NCBI GenBank assembly: GCA_025529335.1
Contig: JAMYHX010000074.1
Location: forward strand, 1 to 64,000
Reading direction: 5' to 3'
DNA: 64,000 bases
Source: Rhizopus sp. PT2906
Lineage: Eukaryota; Mucoromycota; Mucoromycetes; Mucorales; Rhizopodaceae
The position numbers were made by a program, and so were the translations under genes. Below, in pieces: positions 36,585 through 47,484 of this stretch. The notes under the pieces were generated by a model that did not search any database, was not told where the DNA came from, and saw only the letters and a program-made list of their open reading frames with translations. Within the stretch, counting starts at the first letter, position 1, and every line of letters begins with the position of its first letter.

Positions 36585-38146
36585 TCTCTAGAAGGATCTG
36601 CTTTGCCCCCCTTTTTTTAATAATAATGATAACATGACAACATTATAAATATATACAATTATATATCCCCCCCTTATATATAAACATTTCATTTCCCTTT
36701 TATGCTCATTCCTTTTGAAACAGTGTCATATCTTGGGGGTGTGGTACAAACGGAACTATGACTATTTATTAATGCTGCAGGCATGCGCAGACATGACGCT
36801 GACTATGGCAAGTGACATTCGTGCAGTTTTAATTACACAAACTAGTTGTGTGTCTGGAATCTCAAACATAAGAATACAATTGATGAATATGTATCATGCT
36901 TCTTATTGAAATGAAAGAATGGATATATAGCAATTCTCTCAGCTTGTCAACACAAGAGAAAACACAGTACAACTTTGGTTGTATAAAGGCAACCATTGCG
37001 GCTTCAAGAACGGAACACACACACATAGAGTGAGAGAGAGAGGGAGAGAGCTTCATGTTTCAGGTAATTCTCCAAGTGTTTCAATGTCGTCTCGTTCAAG
37101 AGGAAATTATTTTTTCTTTCGAGTTATGCCAGCTATATAATGATAAAGAAAAGTCATAATTAATATAGTTTGTTAGATACACATCCACAAAGATTCAAGA
37201 ATTTGGTAAGAATATATCTCTTGCAAGAAAATCCTTTTTGTTAGAAACTTTTTATGGTATTTTGACTGATTGCGCTCTATTCAGAAATTATTCGCACACT
37301 GATAGAAAAAAGAAGGCAACAAATGATGATAAAAGAGAACGATCATTTATAATATTGACATTAAATACTTGCATCAAAAGAAGAGAGTTTATAAAAAAGA
37401 GAGAAGCAAGAAATGTACGTGAACTTGTCAAGTGTTGACCACATTAAAAGGAGTCTCTTCTCCCTGTTTTCTCAAAAAGGATAAAGCTCGCATTATATAT
37501 TATTATACGCTGCCAAGCTGGAAATAATAAAGAAAATATTGATTAAAGTGTAATTATTGATCTGAAAAAAAGGGTATCTATAGAATAGTGGCATATCGAT
37601 CTTTGAAAAAGTTTTAGTATTCTAAAAGTGCTACATCAACTATTCATAATCATGTTAAACAAAAGAAAGCAAGGTTTGCGGTAAAGTATTGTTTATAAAT
37701 CATGTAAGCCACTGCTGTGACTCTTCCTTTATCTTGACCATCTGCTTATTTGAGACAGCAACAAGCACTACATCGTTTTTTTATTTGTCTCTTACTATTC
37801 ACACAAAGAGGATGTACAATTGATCATTGTTACAAAGGAAAAAGGGGACAAAAGAAACATCAATGGCTCCCCCCTGACCCAAGATATATTCTTGCTCCGT
37901 TGTGGCGTAGTTGTATTTGATAATACAAATAGAGCGCATGGATTAGAATAGATAATGACAGACACTGTTGGTCTGTTTTCAATCAAAGAAAGGACCGCTC
38001 TCCCAAAGTCTCCAAATTTGGAACTATAGCCCGATCAGTCCAGGTGTTTGACGAACTTTTTTCTCCAACCTTTATGCCACTACAACGTGAAAGGATTCCT
38101 TTATAAGGAGGAGGGTTTGTGGAGTCTTTGCTGTCAATAAAGGGAA

Positions 38147-38185
<39 letters not shown>

Positions 38186-38655
38186 AAGAAACAGGTTTAC
38201 AAGAAACAGCCACAATACCATCAAGAGTAACTGTTGATCATGTGTGTTAAAGAAGGATTGGAGGATTGACTAATTACAGTCCGTCGAAAGACAGAAAGCA
38301 AATGTCTCATGTTCATAAACTAAATATTTCCTGACACTTGAGCTTTTATAAATAATAATGGCCAAATAAGTAACAATCATGGATCTTAAAAGTTACATAA
38401 AAAAGAAAGGGGGGAATCTTTTTGTTGAATATGTATGCATTTGGTCTCATTATCATACAGGAAGATTGCCCCCCTCCATGCTGATATATACTCTTGTTGA
38501 ATGACTCAAAAGAGTAGCTTGACGTGTAACACTGTAAATATGCATAAAAACATGCATTTATATTAATATGGTGTTATTATCAACCCCTTCTTCTTTTTTT
38601 TTTTTTTTTTTCTTTTTAATTTTATTTTAAATAAAATGTTAATATCCTTTCTGCT
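36585..38655. other. Intergenic region with A36 tract
   Basis: Two kilobases without a supported gene. It contains an A36 run at 38148-38183, a short purine-rich (GA)n stretch near 37031-37050 and a T run near 38595. Open frames are short and lack conserved content. Confidence 0.5.
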
Positions 38656-39447
38656 TCAAAGATACACGTAGATGCTGTTTGGAGCAATCTGAGACACGAA
38701 TATAACACTTTGTTTTGGTTATCTACCCTTGTTTATTAATATAAATACATACAAGTATTATCTTAAATTTACCTTTTTCTTATCAGTCAGTTTCTTGATA
38801 GGATAATAATCATTTGTGTGAACTTCAATATCTGTATCATATGGCGCATTCACCACCACAAAGGATTCACGCTCTGCATTAATCATGAGTTCAAATCTTG
38901 TTAGATCATCAAGAGTAAGATAACAATCAGATCCATTTGACATGAGAACCCGCTCGATGTCAAGATCGACTTGTTGCTTGATATCGTTCAGTTGCTTATA
39001 TTCTTTTTCTAGGCTTTGATTTTGATTCTTTAATGATTGAAGTCGTTGTTGAAGTTTAGCTATCTCACATGTATCCTGCATGTTTCCTCTGTTTCTATAT
39101 TAGTATCATAAGATAGATAAGGTTGTATACTTACATCCATTGTACGTGATTTTTTGAATTCTTTTCAATCAATTGAATGCCTTCGAGTACATTTGTGATA
39201 TCATAGATACGCCTCTTTTGTACCTTTAACTGTGATGCGGCACAATTCAAGTCAAGGTCGCCATGAGCGCTCGAGCGAAGTAATGCAATGAATTTTTTGG
39301 TTAATAGACCAAGAGATGAATCGTATCGACATGTCGAAGTCATTGTGTGTTGTGCTACAGATACACAAAAGTTACATTCTGACTCTTTATCAAAGGATAT
39401 CACTTACTGTTTTCCTTTGAGCAAATGGTTGAATAATTGTTATTCAT
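38656..39447 (-). CDS. E2F-type transcription factor, short
   Basis: Minus-strand exons 39447-39408, 39354-39135, 39088-38773 and 38688-38656 give 202 residues. The winged-helix DNA-binding domain is unmistakable: RYDSSLGLLTKKFIALL, LDLNCAASQLKVQKRRIYD, and ITNVLEGIQLIEKNSKNHVQW (about 21-86), with the RRIYDITNVLEGI recognition helix intact. A coiled coil follows (LQQRLQSLKNQNQSLEKEYK, about 96-115) and then a marked-box-like region ending VVNAPYDTDIEVH; together they match the E2F dimerisation module (CC-MB) used with a DP partner. Only about 25 residues remain after it; the last 33-bp exon adds IAPNSIYVYL. No Rb-binding motif (DYxxxL..EG..DLFD type) is visible, so the protein resembles a pocket-protein-independent E2F. 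E2F-DP controls G1/S genes in animals, plants and basal fungi. Confidence 0.93.
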
Positions 39448-40196
39448 TACTTTTTTGTGTAAAGAAGAAGAAGGAAAGGAAAAAAAAAAAAAAGCGATTT
39501 TAATAGAAAAGTTAATTTAAAAATAAGGAGGGAAAATAAAAAAGGAGGGAAAAAATATACGCATACAAATGCATGATGGCCATACAACCTGTAAACTTAC
39601 TTTGTGACATTTCTTTATTGTTTTTACTGCTCTATTTTTGATATTTCAATGAGAAACTATTGTTAGATATCTTTTTTTTATACGTAATTATAATAAACAT
39701 GTGGTCTGAAAAGGCATTCATGTGGATGGTCTTGTTTGTTTGTGTGGCAATCGATTTCTCTCCTTGTATACATACTCATTCATTGTCCATTTGCGTGACA
39801 CTTGTTTAAACAACATTTAATCTATTTATAACCATGTTATCTTGATCTTATGTCAATCCTTTTCTTTTTCTCTCCTTTCCTTTATTTTTTCTCTCTCTTT
39901 CTCTTTTGTCTCCTTGTGTGTGTGTGTGTGTGTATCCATCTGTCCAGACTCATTATCAAGGGCGCTTCTTTCCCCCTTACTTTCATTTTATGCATGCAAC
40001 CGGTCTTTATATGTTTAAGACAATGTTTCGTATGTTCTTTCCGTCTAATCTCCCTCTCTCTCTCTCTCTCTCTCTCTATAAACCCGTTGATATCCTACCT
40101 TCATTTTGTATATAAATATATACAAAAGAAAGGAGGGAAAAAATAAAAGTATCATTGGTCCATTCAATCAAGCCATGTGCGCTTGCATATGTTTAT
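39448..40196. other. Intergenic region with microsatellites
   Basis: Contains a (GT)n run at about 39916-39932 and a (CT)n run at about 40054-40077, plus T/C-rich tracts. No gene is supported. Confidence 0.6.
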
Positions 40197-41575
40197 TTAT
40201 ACGTCTTCACATAAAATCATTGCATGATTCACGCCCAAAGAAACATCAAGCACCTTTCTATCCACATTTACGTGATTAGGCACAAACGCATGTTCATGAT
40301 GGCCAAGTCCTAATCGGCCACTAGGTCCATTCAACCCCCATGTATAAAGTTGTCCATCCTCTACAAAACAAATTAGACTCAATCTTGTGTACATATGCAC
40401 CTACCTGTCAGAGCTGCTGCGTAATCTGTTGAGGCGTACACTTTGACAACTTTTTCTAATCCCTTTATTTCCTTCAACTCTAAACTTTCAATCATTTCAG
40501 GGCCAAGACCAAGAGCGCCATAACCGCATGAGTAAACATGACCATCCTCAGTCAAGACGATTGAGAAAGGGCCTCCGGCTGCCACATCCATCACCCGACC
40601 CATGTTGACTTTTAATGGCTCTAGAATCTATTATATGGTAAGGGCGTATACATATTCTGATTACTCATTTCTTCTTTACCCTGTCAATCTTCTTTCCCTG
40701 CATGCCCTGACCATACTCCGAGTTCCCCCAGGTCCAGAGTGTATGTTTATTTGTGAGTAGGAGAGTGAAATCTGTTGAAGACGATAGTTTTTTAATTGAA
40801 CAGTCGATAGACACTTGACTCGGTATGTCCTTATCATCACACCCTTGTCCTAACTGTCCATCAGCACCCCATCCCATAGCATAGACATAATGATCTACAT
40901 AAAAGTTATAACCTTATTGCCATGATCGATTATCTTACCTGTGGCTAATACAGTATTGTCTAGACCACAAACAATGTGCTCAATCACTCCATCCAGTTTC
41001 ACATTTTGCAGTGTACTCTCTGCGGCTAATTCTCCTGGTACCGTGTTCTTGTTTTTTCCTATTCCCAATTGTCCATACATATTATTGCCAAACGAATACA
41101 GCTGAGTTTCTATATCAACATTAACATCTGTTTCCCCTCCCCCCCCTTCTTCTCCTTTTTTTTTCTTTACTTTTATCCTTTTCTGTTACAACATGTGAAT
41201 GCTCTCTTCCACACGCCAAGAATTTTATCTTGTTCTCCTTGTCACTGTAGATCTTTGATCCACCTTGATTGGAAATATTGCCATTTCCTAATTGTCCACT
41301 CTTATTCAAACCAAAGCTATATACACTATTCATGTCTGTACCAAGGAGAGAATGACCCCAGCCAGTGGCCAAATGCGTCACAGTTTCGTCTTTCTAACAA
41401 AAAGCAATTAGCTCTTTTTTCTTTTTTTTCTTTCTTGAATTACAGGTAAAGCATAATCATCCAATTGTTTCAAAAGTTGAGGTTTATTCAATACTCTATC
41501 CATAGAACCCTTCAACAAGGGTAACGCCTGTGTTTGTCCCCAACCATACAAAACTGTTCTATTTAATCTCTGCAT
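40197..41575 (-). CDS. RCC1-repeat (beta-propeller) protein
   Basis: Minus-strand exons 41575-41444, 41393-41171, 41109-40939, 40894-40680, 40627-40405 and 40360-40197 give 375 residues. Successive blades show the RCC1 signature: VLYGWGQTQ, HLATGWGHSLLG, VYSFGLNKSGQLGNG, CGREHSHVVTEK, LYSFGNNMYGQLGIG, YAMGWGADGQLGQG, LWTWGNSEYGQG, VAAGGPFSIVLTEDGHVYS, LYTWGLNGPSGRLGLGHH and GVNHAMIL. That makes about six or seven blades and no other domain. It resembles small RCC1-like proteins (Ats1, RCC1D1-type) rather than the Ran exchange factor; specific function cannot be told. Its start lies 157 bp from that of the divergent M49-like gene. Confidence 0.88.
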
Positions 41576-41732
41576 TCAAAAAAAAAAAAAAAATGACAGG
41601 AGCCCTGAATGTCGTATTTTCCCTTTTTTAGCGCCAAATTTACTTTTTTGGATTCTGGGTTTCATTGAGCTCTTTGATTTATTTTGCCCACGCTGCATTT
41701 TTGTTCAATGCCCCCCTTTTCTCTTTTTCTAT
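41576..41732. promoter_or_regulatory. 157-bp divergent promoter region
   Basis: The only DNA between the ATGs of the RCC1-repeat gene (minus) and the M49-like peptidase gene (plus). It holds an A run at about 41578-41593 and a C/T-rich leader (cccccttttctctttttct) just before 41733. Confidence 0.5.
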
Positions 41733-43427
41733 ATGACTACAACTATTCGTTCACTGACTGATCGCCTTGCTCGTTTTGCACTTTATGAGTGTACTGCCGA
41801 TTTATCTCACTTGCATCCTAAAGAACACGCTGCCTTGAAACACTTGGTCAAGGCAGGCAAGTATATTGATCAACTCTACATGAGGCAGGCATGGTCAGGC
41901 AATGAAGCACTTCGCGAGAAGTTACAAAAGGAAGGTAATAAAGACCTGTGCACCTTGTTTGAAATGTATAAAGGACCTTGGGTAAGTACGATACATGTAT
42001 AGGAACATCAATGCTTACACTCAGCAGGCACGTGAAGACGACAATGTTGTGTTTGTAGACGGTGCTCCTAAACGTCCTGAAGGTGGAAATTTCTATCCTG
42101 AAGACATGTCAAAGGAGGAATTCGAGAGCTGGGTAGCTACTTTGTCAGAAGAAGAACAGAAGCGAGCCAAGAGTTATTATACCGTCATCAGACGCGACGA
42201 CAAGGGACAGCTCAAGCCAGTGCCTTACTCAGAAGCCTACTCTGATCTTTTACAGCCTGCAGCGGCTCATATTCGCGATGCTGCTGAGGAACTAAAGGAT
42301 GTGTACGAAAAGGGACATGAGGGAACTAGTATTTATGAATTTTTAACTTCTCGCGCCAAGGCATTTGAAACCAACGACTATATGGATTCTGAACTTGATT
42401 GGCTTCGACTTGGCAAATTCAACAATCTCGAAATCACACTCGGTCCTTATGAGCAGTACACAGATGGCCTCTTTACATTCAAGAGTGCTTATGAATTCTA
42501 TATCCATGTTCGTGACGCTCATTCATCTCGTTTACTCGAAAAGTTCTCCGATCTTCAGTTTGTTGAAGATCGTTTGCCTATTCCTGAAAAGTATCGTAAT
42601 AAGGACCTGGTCGTGGCTCCCATCGTTGTCGTCAATCAACTCTTTTCTGCTGGTGATGTTGCTGTAAGTTGCATCTTTGTGTTTGTCAGTGAAAAACTAA
42701 ACATGATTAGGTTCCCATGACTGCTGCATATAACCTTCCAAACGATGAAGAAGTCATCAAGAGAGGAGGATCTAAACTGGTGTTGATCAAGAATGTTCAA
42801 GAAGGAAAATTCGAACATGTCCTCAAGCCCATTGCGAATCAGATTCTGGCCAAAGACCAACTTCAATACTTGAGTAAAGACGCATTCACTACACACGTTT
42901 TACTTCATGAAGTATGTCATAGCAATGGTCCTCATCATACTCTCGATGGACATACCATCCGTTCAAAGCTACAAGAATATCACTCTGCCTTTGAAGAAGC
43001 CAAGGCTGATATTGCTGCTCTCTTTGCAGCTGATATCATGGTCGATTGTGGCACGATTGATAATGTCACCCAAGAGCAGTTCTGGGTCACATTTTTAGCT
43101 TCGGCTTTCCGATCGATTCGATTCGGTATTCAAGAAGCGCATGGATTAGGTCAAGCCATGCAACTGAACTATCTGGTAGAAAAGGGAGGCTTTATTTATG
43201 ATGATCAAGATAAAGTGTTCCGTGTTGACTTTGAAAAGATTCGTCCAGCTGTCTCTGATTTGACGCACGATATCTTGGTGCTTCAAGGAGATGGCGATAA
43301 GCAGGCAGTCACCGCCTTTTTGAAAAAGTATGGTGTGTTGGATGTAAACACAAAAGATGCTCTGGATCGTATTGATCATGCTGGTATACCTGTTGATATT
43401 CGTCCTAGTTATCCTCTTTGTCAATAA
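41733..43427 (+). CDS. M49-like zinc metallohydrolase (dipeptidyl-peptidase III-like)
   Basis: Exons 41733-41981, 42028-42663 (or 42025 at a CAGCAG acceptor) and 42711-43427 give 533 or 534 residues. The zinc motif is HEVCHSNGPHHTL (about 361) with a downstream glutamate in FEEAKADIAALFAADIM (about 390). This matches the HExCHxxGPH form of the M49-like family found in bacteria and fused to Nudix domains in plants, rather than classic DPP III, which has HELLGH. Other conserved text: YIDQLYMRQAWSGN, FYPEDMSKEEFESWV, YSEAYSDLLQPAAAHIRDAA and LGPYEQYTDGLF. No Nudix domain or signal peptide is present, so it is a free-standing cytosolic form. Substrate is unknown. The last 23 coding bases overlap the end of the convergent gene. 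Confidence 0.9.
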
Positions 43428-43899
43428 ACATACCATCTCCGAATTCTTCCAACATAAGCGTCAAGGCTCTTCTGGCTTCTTCTTCATCCTCTTCTTCTTC
43501 TTCACTTTCTTCACTTTCTTCATTTTCCAGATGATCATTTTGTGTGATGGTTGTCATTGTCGTATTATCATCATCATTGTCTAGTTCTGTTGAGTATAAG
43601 GAATTGACACCTTTCACTTGTTCTTCTGTTATATTCTGCATTCTTACAAGTATATCATGTTGTTTCTATTAATGTATGGGTTAGTTTATATAATTCATAA
43701 ATCAAATACAAAGTACTTTTAAGTGTCCTAGTCTCTCAAGCCATACTGCTCGTAATTGCTTTAGCATTTCGTATTCGTTTTCCAGTTTACTATAGATCTC
43801 ACTTGATCTATCACTAAAAGAGGTATTTAGTCCTTGTCTTTTGTTAAAATGAATATTCATACGCTGATTTGATTGACTTTGGTAATCGTGGTGGAGCAT
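43405..43899 (-). CDS. Small acidic protein, unknown
   Basis: Minus-strand exons 43899-43717 and 43665-43405 give 147 residues. The middle is helical (EIYSKLENEYEMLKQLRAVW and ERLGHLKKQHDILVRMQN); the C-terminal part is very acidic (NEESEESEEEEEDEEEARRA) and ends LTLMLEEFGDGMFIDKEDN. I do not recognise the family; a small nuclear or complex subunit is possible. The upstream ATG at 43921 opens a different, 25-codon frame that runs past the chosen start and ends at about 43844, so translation may start by leaky scanning. The 3' end overlaps the M49-like coding region by 23 bp on the opposite strand. Confidence 0.65.
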
Positions 43900-44147
43900 A
43901 GGACAAGTTTTGTTCTGCCATTTTTAAGAAAAAAAAAAAAGAAAAAGAAAAAAGCGTGTCACTTTAAATACAATAACAACAATGCGTACACAAAAAGAAA
44001 ATGAAAAATTCTTTGAATTTTGATGCAGGCTAACGAAAGAAGCTTCAAAAGTTATTCGGATAGTTTTATTATTTCTTCTTCATTTCTCATTTTTTACACT
44101 TGTCTGTGTGCGTGTTTGTGTGTGTGCGTGTGTGTTAAAAGAGCGTT

Positions 44148-45552
44148 ATGAATAGACTCATGGAGGTATTATGAATAAAAGACGAATAATACACTCCATT
44201 GATACATACAACAGGTAAAATCAAGATCGAGAAAAGGCACATTTGAAAGCAGATATATCAAGCTGCATACATTGGGAAGTGGTAACTTTGGCAAAGTTTA
44301 TTTAGTAGAAGAAAAAGCCACAGGGAAATTGGTAAGTTGGATTTAATAACCCATAACTTTTCTTAACTCTTTTTAAAAGTGTGCTGCCAAGGTGGTCGAT
44401 AAAAAGATATTCAAGGCAGGAGATCAAAAATTGCACGCAGAACGAGAGCAAAAGATCTGTGAAACGTTTGCTAAACGATTGACACATAAACATATCGTGC
44501 AGATCTATGATGTCTTTACAGAACAAGACTTGATATATATCATTATGGAATACGTTGAAGGTGGAGAGTTGTTTCATAAAATAAGAGAACAGAAAAGGCT
44601 GAATGAGCGGTTGGCTCGTAAATGGTTTCGAGAGATTATTGAAGCAGTTGATTATATTCATGATGTACATTTATATATACTTATCCTTTTATTTTAAGCT
44701 AAAAATCAATCTTGTTTCCCCCCTTAGAATAACATTGTACACAGAGATCTAAAACCAGAGAATGGCAAGTAGGAAAAAAGAGAAAGAGAGAAAAAACTAT
44801 TGATTTTAATAGATCAAGGCTAATTTTCAATATCCATAGTTCTCATCAACAATGCGTCTCAAGTACAACTGTGCGATTTTGGATTTGGAAATATGGTGAA
44901 GCAACGACGGGATATTCTGAGCACTTACTGTGGCAGTCCGTTTTATGCGGCACCAGAAATGGTCACTGCCACACCTTATGAAGGTCCACCTGCTGATCTA
45001 TGGAGCTGTGGAGTCATCTTGTTTGCCATGTTGACAGGATCCTTACCTTTTCAAGCTGATCAAATGCCAGAACTGTTTAGAAAGATTAAAGCAGGAGAAT
45101 ATCAGATACCCTCTCAAACACCAAGTAAAGCAGCGGACTTGATACGACGATTACTCTGTGTAGATGCTCGAAAACGAATTACAGCCAAAGAGTGCTTACT
45201 ACACCCTTGGCTTACAGCAGAAGATGAGGAACCAAGACGACTGACTGATCATAGCTCACCTCAATCGATCTTGACTTATTCTTACCACCCTCCTTATTCT
45301 CCACCAAAATTCAAAATCATCTCAGAAGAGACACTGTCGTCTGCTGGCTTAGAGACCAAGCAACACTATTATCCAAATGTTGTCGCAGAGAAAAAACCGT
45401 TCTTTTTACGCATGTTTAAAAGAAGGATGCAGATTGCGCCCACAGATAATCACTATAATGAGAAAAAGTTACTGAAGCAGCGCGTTATGGGTAAATTTAG
45501 AAGCTTATTTGTTAGAAAATCATTACAACAGCCAAGAATGCTGGAATCTTAA
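44148..45552 (+). CDS. CAMK/SNF1-related Ser/Thr protein kinase
   Basis: Exons 44148-44165, 44215-44331, 44380-44664, 44728-44764 and 44840-45552 give 389 residues. The first coding exon is only 18 bases (MNRLME). Kinase marks: LGSGNFGKVYLVEE (glycine loop), CAAKVVDKK (ATP-binding Lys), IVHRDLKPEN (about 143-152), QLCDFGFGN (about 162), TYCGSPFYAAPEM (activation and P+1 loop), DLWSCGVILFAMLTGSLPF and RITAKECLLHPWL. The short C-terminal tail (about 110 residues) is basic. The exon 4/5 intron uses a GC donor (AATG|GCAAGT at 44765) and AG acceptor; only this joining restores KPENVLINNASQVQL. The specific subfamily (Nim1/Hsl1, Kin4 or other) cannot be fixed. AATAAA at 45582-45587. Confidence 0.9.
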
Positions 45553-45598
45553 ATTATTTTTGTCTCTTTTCTTTTTTTAATAATAAATCTACAAACGA

Positions 45599-46808
45599 TT
45601 ACTCCTTCAAGATGTTCTTTCGGATAAAGTTTGAAACAGTCTCAAAGACTACTAACAGAATACCACCTCCTGGACCTAATCTCAATACCTTGGGTAAGAA
45701 TCCTCTGTATAATGAAGCGAATCTATTATAAAAGAGTTAATACATGTTATACTTTTAACAACAATATATTACCCTTCTTCTCTAGCAACTAAAGCAACGG
45801 AAGGTACTGTCCAGTTATATTTTCTGACACCAACACCGTTATAACTTTGAATACGAGTCTTTACGACATCGAAGGGTGTATTGAATGCGGTTGCTACGAT
45901 ACCACCAACAGTACCAGCAGCGAAGTTGGTAAGACGCTGTTGATTAGGGTCCTAAACTTTGGATATTAGTTATCCCGATTTTCCCACTTTTCTCTATGAT
46001 GCGTACCTTGGGTTTGGGCATCAAATCTTTCACTTTGAAAATCAGACCAAAATAAGCACCGTTCCAGACGGCATGACGCCACATGGTAGCTTCTAAACCA
46101 TTGAATAAGGCCAATGTACCTTCTGCAGCAACGATCTTTCTAATAGTGTCGGCCGTTCCATTGTATTTTCCCAACTACACAATATATGATTGTTCACACT
46201 TGTCCTGTATATATATATATATATATATATATTCTTTTTCTTACGTTGGCCTTGTCTTGCATCCTCACTTTTACCAATTCAAATGGCACGATAATCACAG
46301 CTTCTGTCACGCCTGCACTAACACCTGTCATGATCGATAAGGTCTGTGTAATCTTCTCAAAGCCAAAAAGCTTCTTGTAGATGGTAGTGTATTGTTCATT
46401 GGCGGCAAACTTGGTGGCACGCTTGGGTGCTTCGACCATGATGGGTGGTAAAATACCACGGTATAAGGAACCGGGTCTGAGGAGAGTGATATTAGTTTAG
46501 AATCAATACTTTTTCTTTTGTAATTACCCTTCAGTCTTGATCATGGATGTCATTGTGCCGATAATGCCAGTACTTGTGCCAGTACTTAATTGAGCTCTTG
46601 TCTTTACGACTTGAAGTAAATGAATACATGCAGTTTCTTTCCCCTCTTATCACACTTACCATCTAAAGGATACATGATCAGGATTTCTGATACACCAGCA
46701 ATAGCGCCAGCCAAGAACTGGAAACCAAAAGGCAAAGCTATACGAAAAAGTTTAGTTTCATATGTTATGCATGCCTTGTGCTTTACGTTTTTGAACAGCT
46801 TCAGGCAT
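45599..46808 (-). CDS. Mitochondrial 2-oxodicarboxylate carrier (Odc-type, SLC25A21-like)
   Basis: Minus-strand exons 46808-46787, 46737-46660, 46609-46528, 46476-46245, 46174-46007, 45951-45773 and 45722-45599 give 294 residues, normal for an inner-membrane carrier. The three repeats each carry the signature PxD/ExxK/R: PLDVVKTRAQL, PFELVKVRMQD and PFDVVKTRIQS. ODC-type text includes ALPFGF-like start (LPFGFQFLAGAIAGVSEILI), RGILPPIMVEAPKRATKFA, WNGAYFGLIFKVKDLMPKP and RGFLPKVLRLGPGGGI. The family exchanges 2-oxoadipate and 2-oxoglutarate between matrix and cytosol, serving lysine metabolism. The intron after the exon ending KVRMQDKAN contains an (AT)n microsatellite (about 46209-46231). Its stop is 46 nt from that of the convergent kinase. 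Confidence 0.95.
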
Positions 46809-46821
46809 TCTAATCTATTTT

Positions 46822-46853
<32 letters not shown>

Positions 46854-47484
46854 GAAAGACGCAATAGATGAATCAGAGATCTTTTGTTAAACAAAAAACA
46901 GTCCGCGCTTTCTTTTTTTTTTCCCATCTACAGCCTACTTTTAATGAATTATGGACAATTTTTACTAAATTTGCCCAATCATATCCACTGTTGTATTCTA
47001 TTCCACGTCAGATCGACTAATGTTAAATGGCCTGATTTGGCCAATAGAAAAGCGGGGTATATTGATGCTGAATTCATTTATAAAAAAAGGATTTTCAAGT
47101 GTTTAGAATTGTTGTAACTTGTATATTATTACTAAAGTTTCATTCTCGGCACTTGGGGTTGTGATGGTCTGATAATCTCTTAAAAGATCTCCCCACACAC
47201 ACACAAATACAGTAGTCATAAAGTGTAACAAAAAAGATCCTTTTTTCCTCTTTAATGTAACGCGTGCCTTTTATCCAAAAAGGAATCCAAAGTGATCACA
47301 TAAGATACGCATTACATACATTATAATCTTTATTTGAATGAGACTTTGTCATCCCCTTTTTATCTGCTTTTTACCAAAACGTTGGAGCATGCGCGTGTCT
47401 GATGGTGGTTGATAATTTCAAGCTCAGCCATGACACTGAGAGTCACTCTCCTTCCCTTTCTATTTTTTTTTTTTCTTTTCAAAA
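46809..47484. other. Divergent intergenic region, carrier / metaxin
   Basis: About 675 bp separate the two ATGs. An (AAAG)n microsatellite lies at about 46822-46858, within 50 bp of the carrier start; a C/T-rich leader precedes the metaxin ATG. No gene is seen. Confidence 0.5.

Noticed and set aside
40016..40090. (CT)n and (GT)n runs as regulatory elements
   Set aside because: Simple microsatellites with no positional link to a start codon.
41069..41449. Plus-strand open frame of 126 codons
   Set aside because: Lies antisense over RCC1-repeat exons and an intron; composition follows the other strand.
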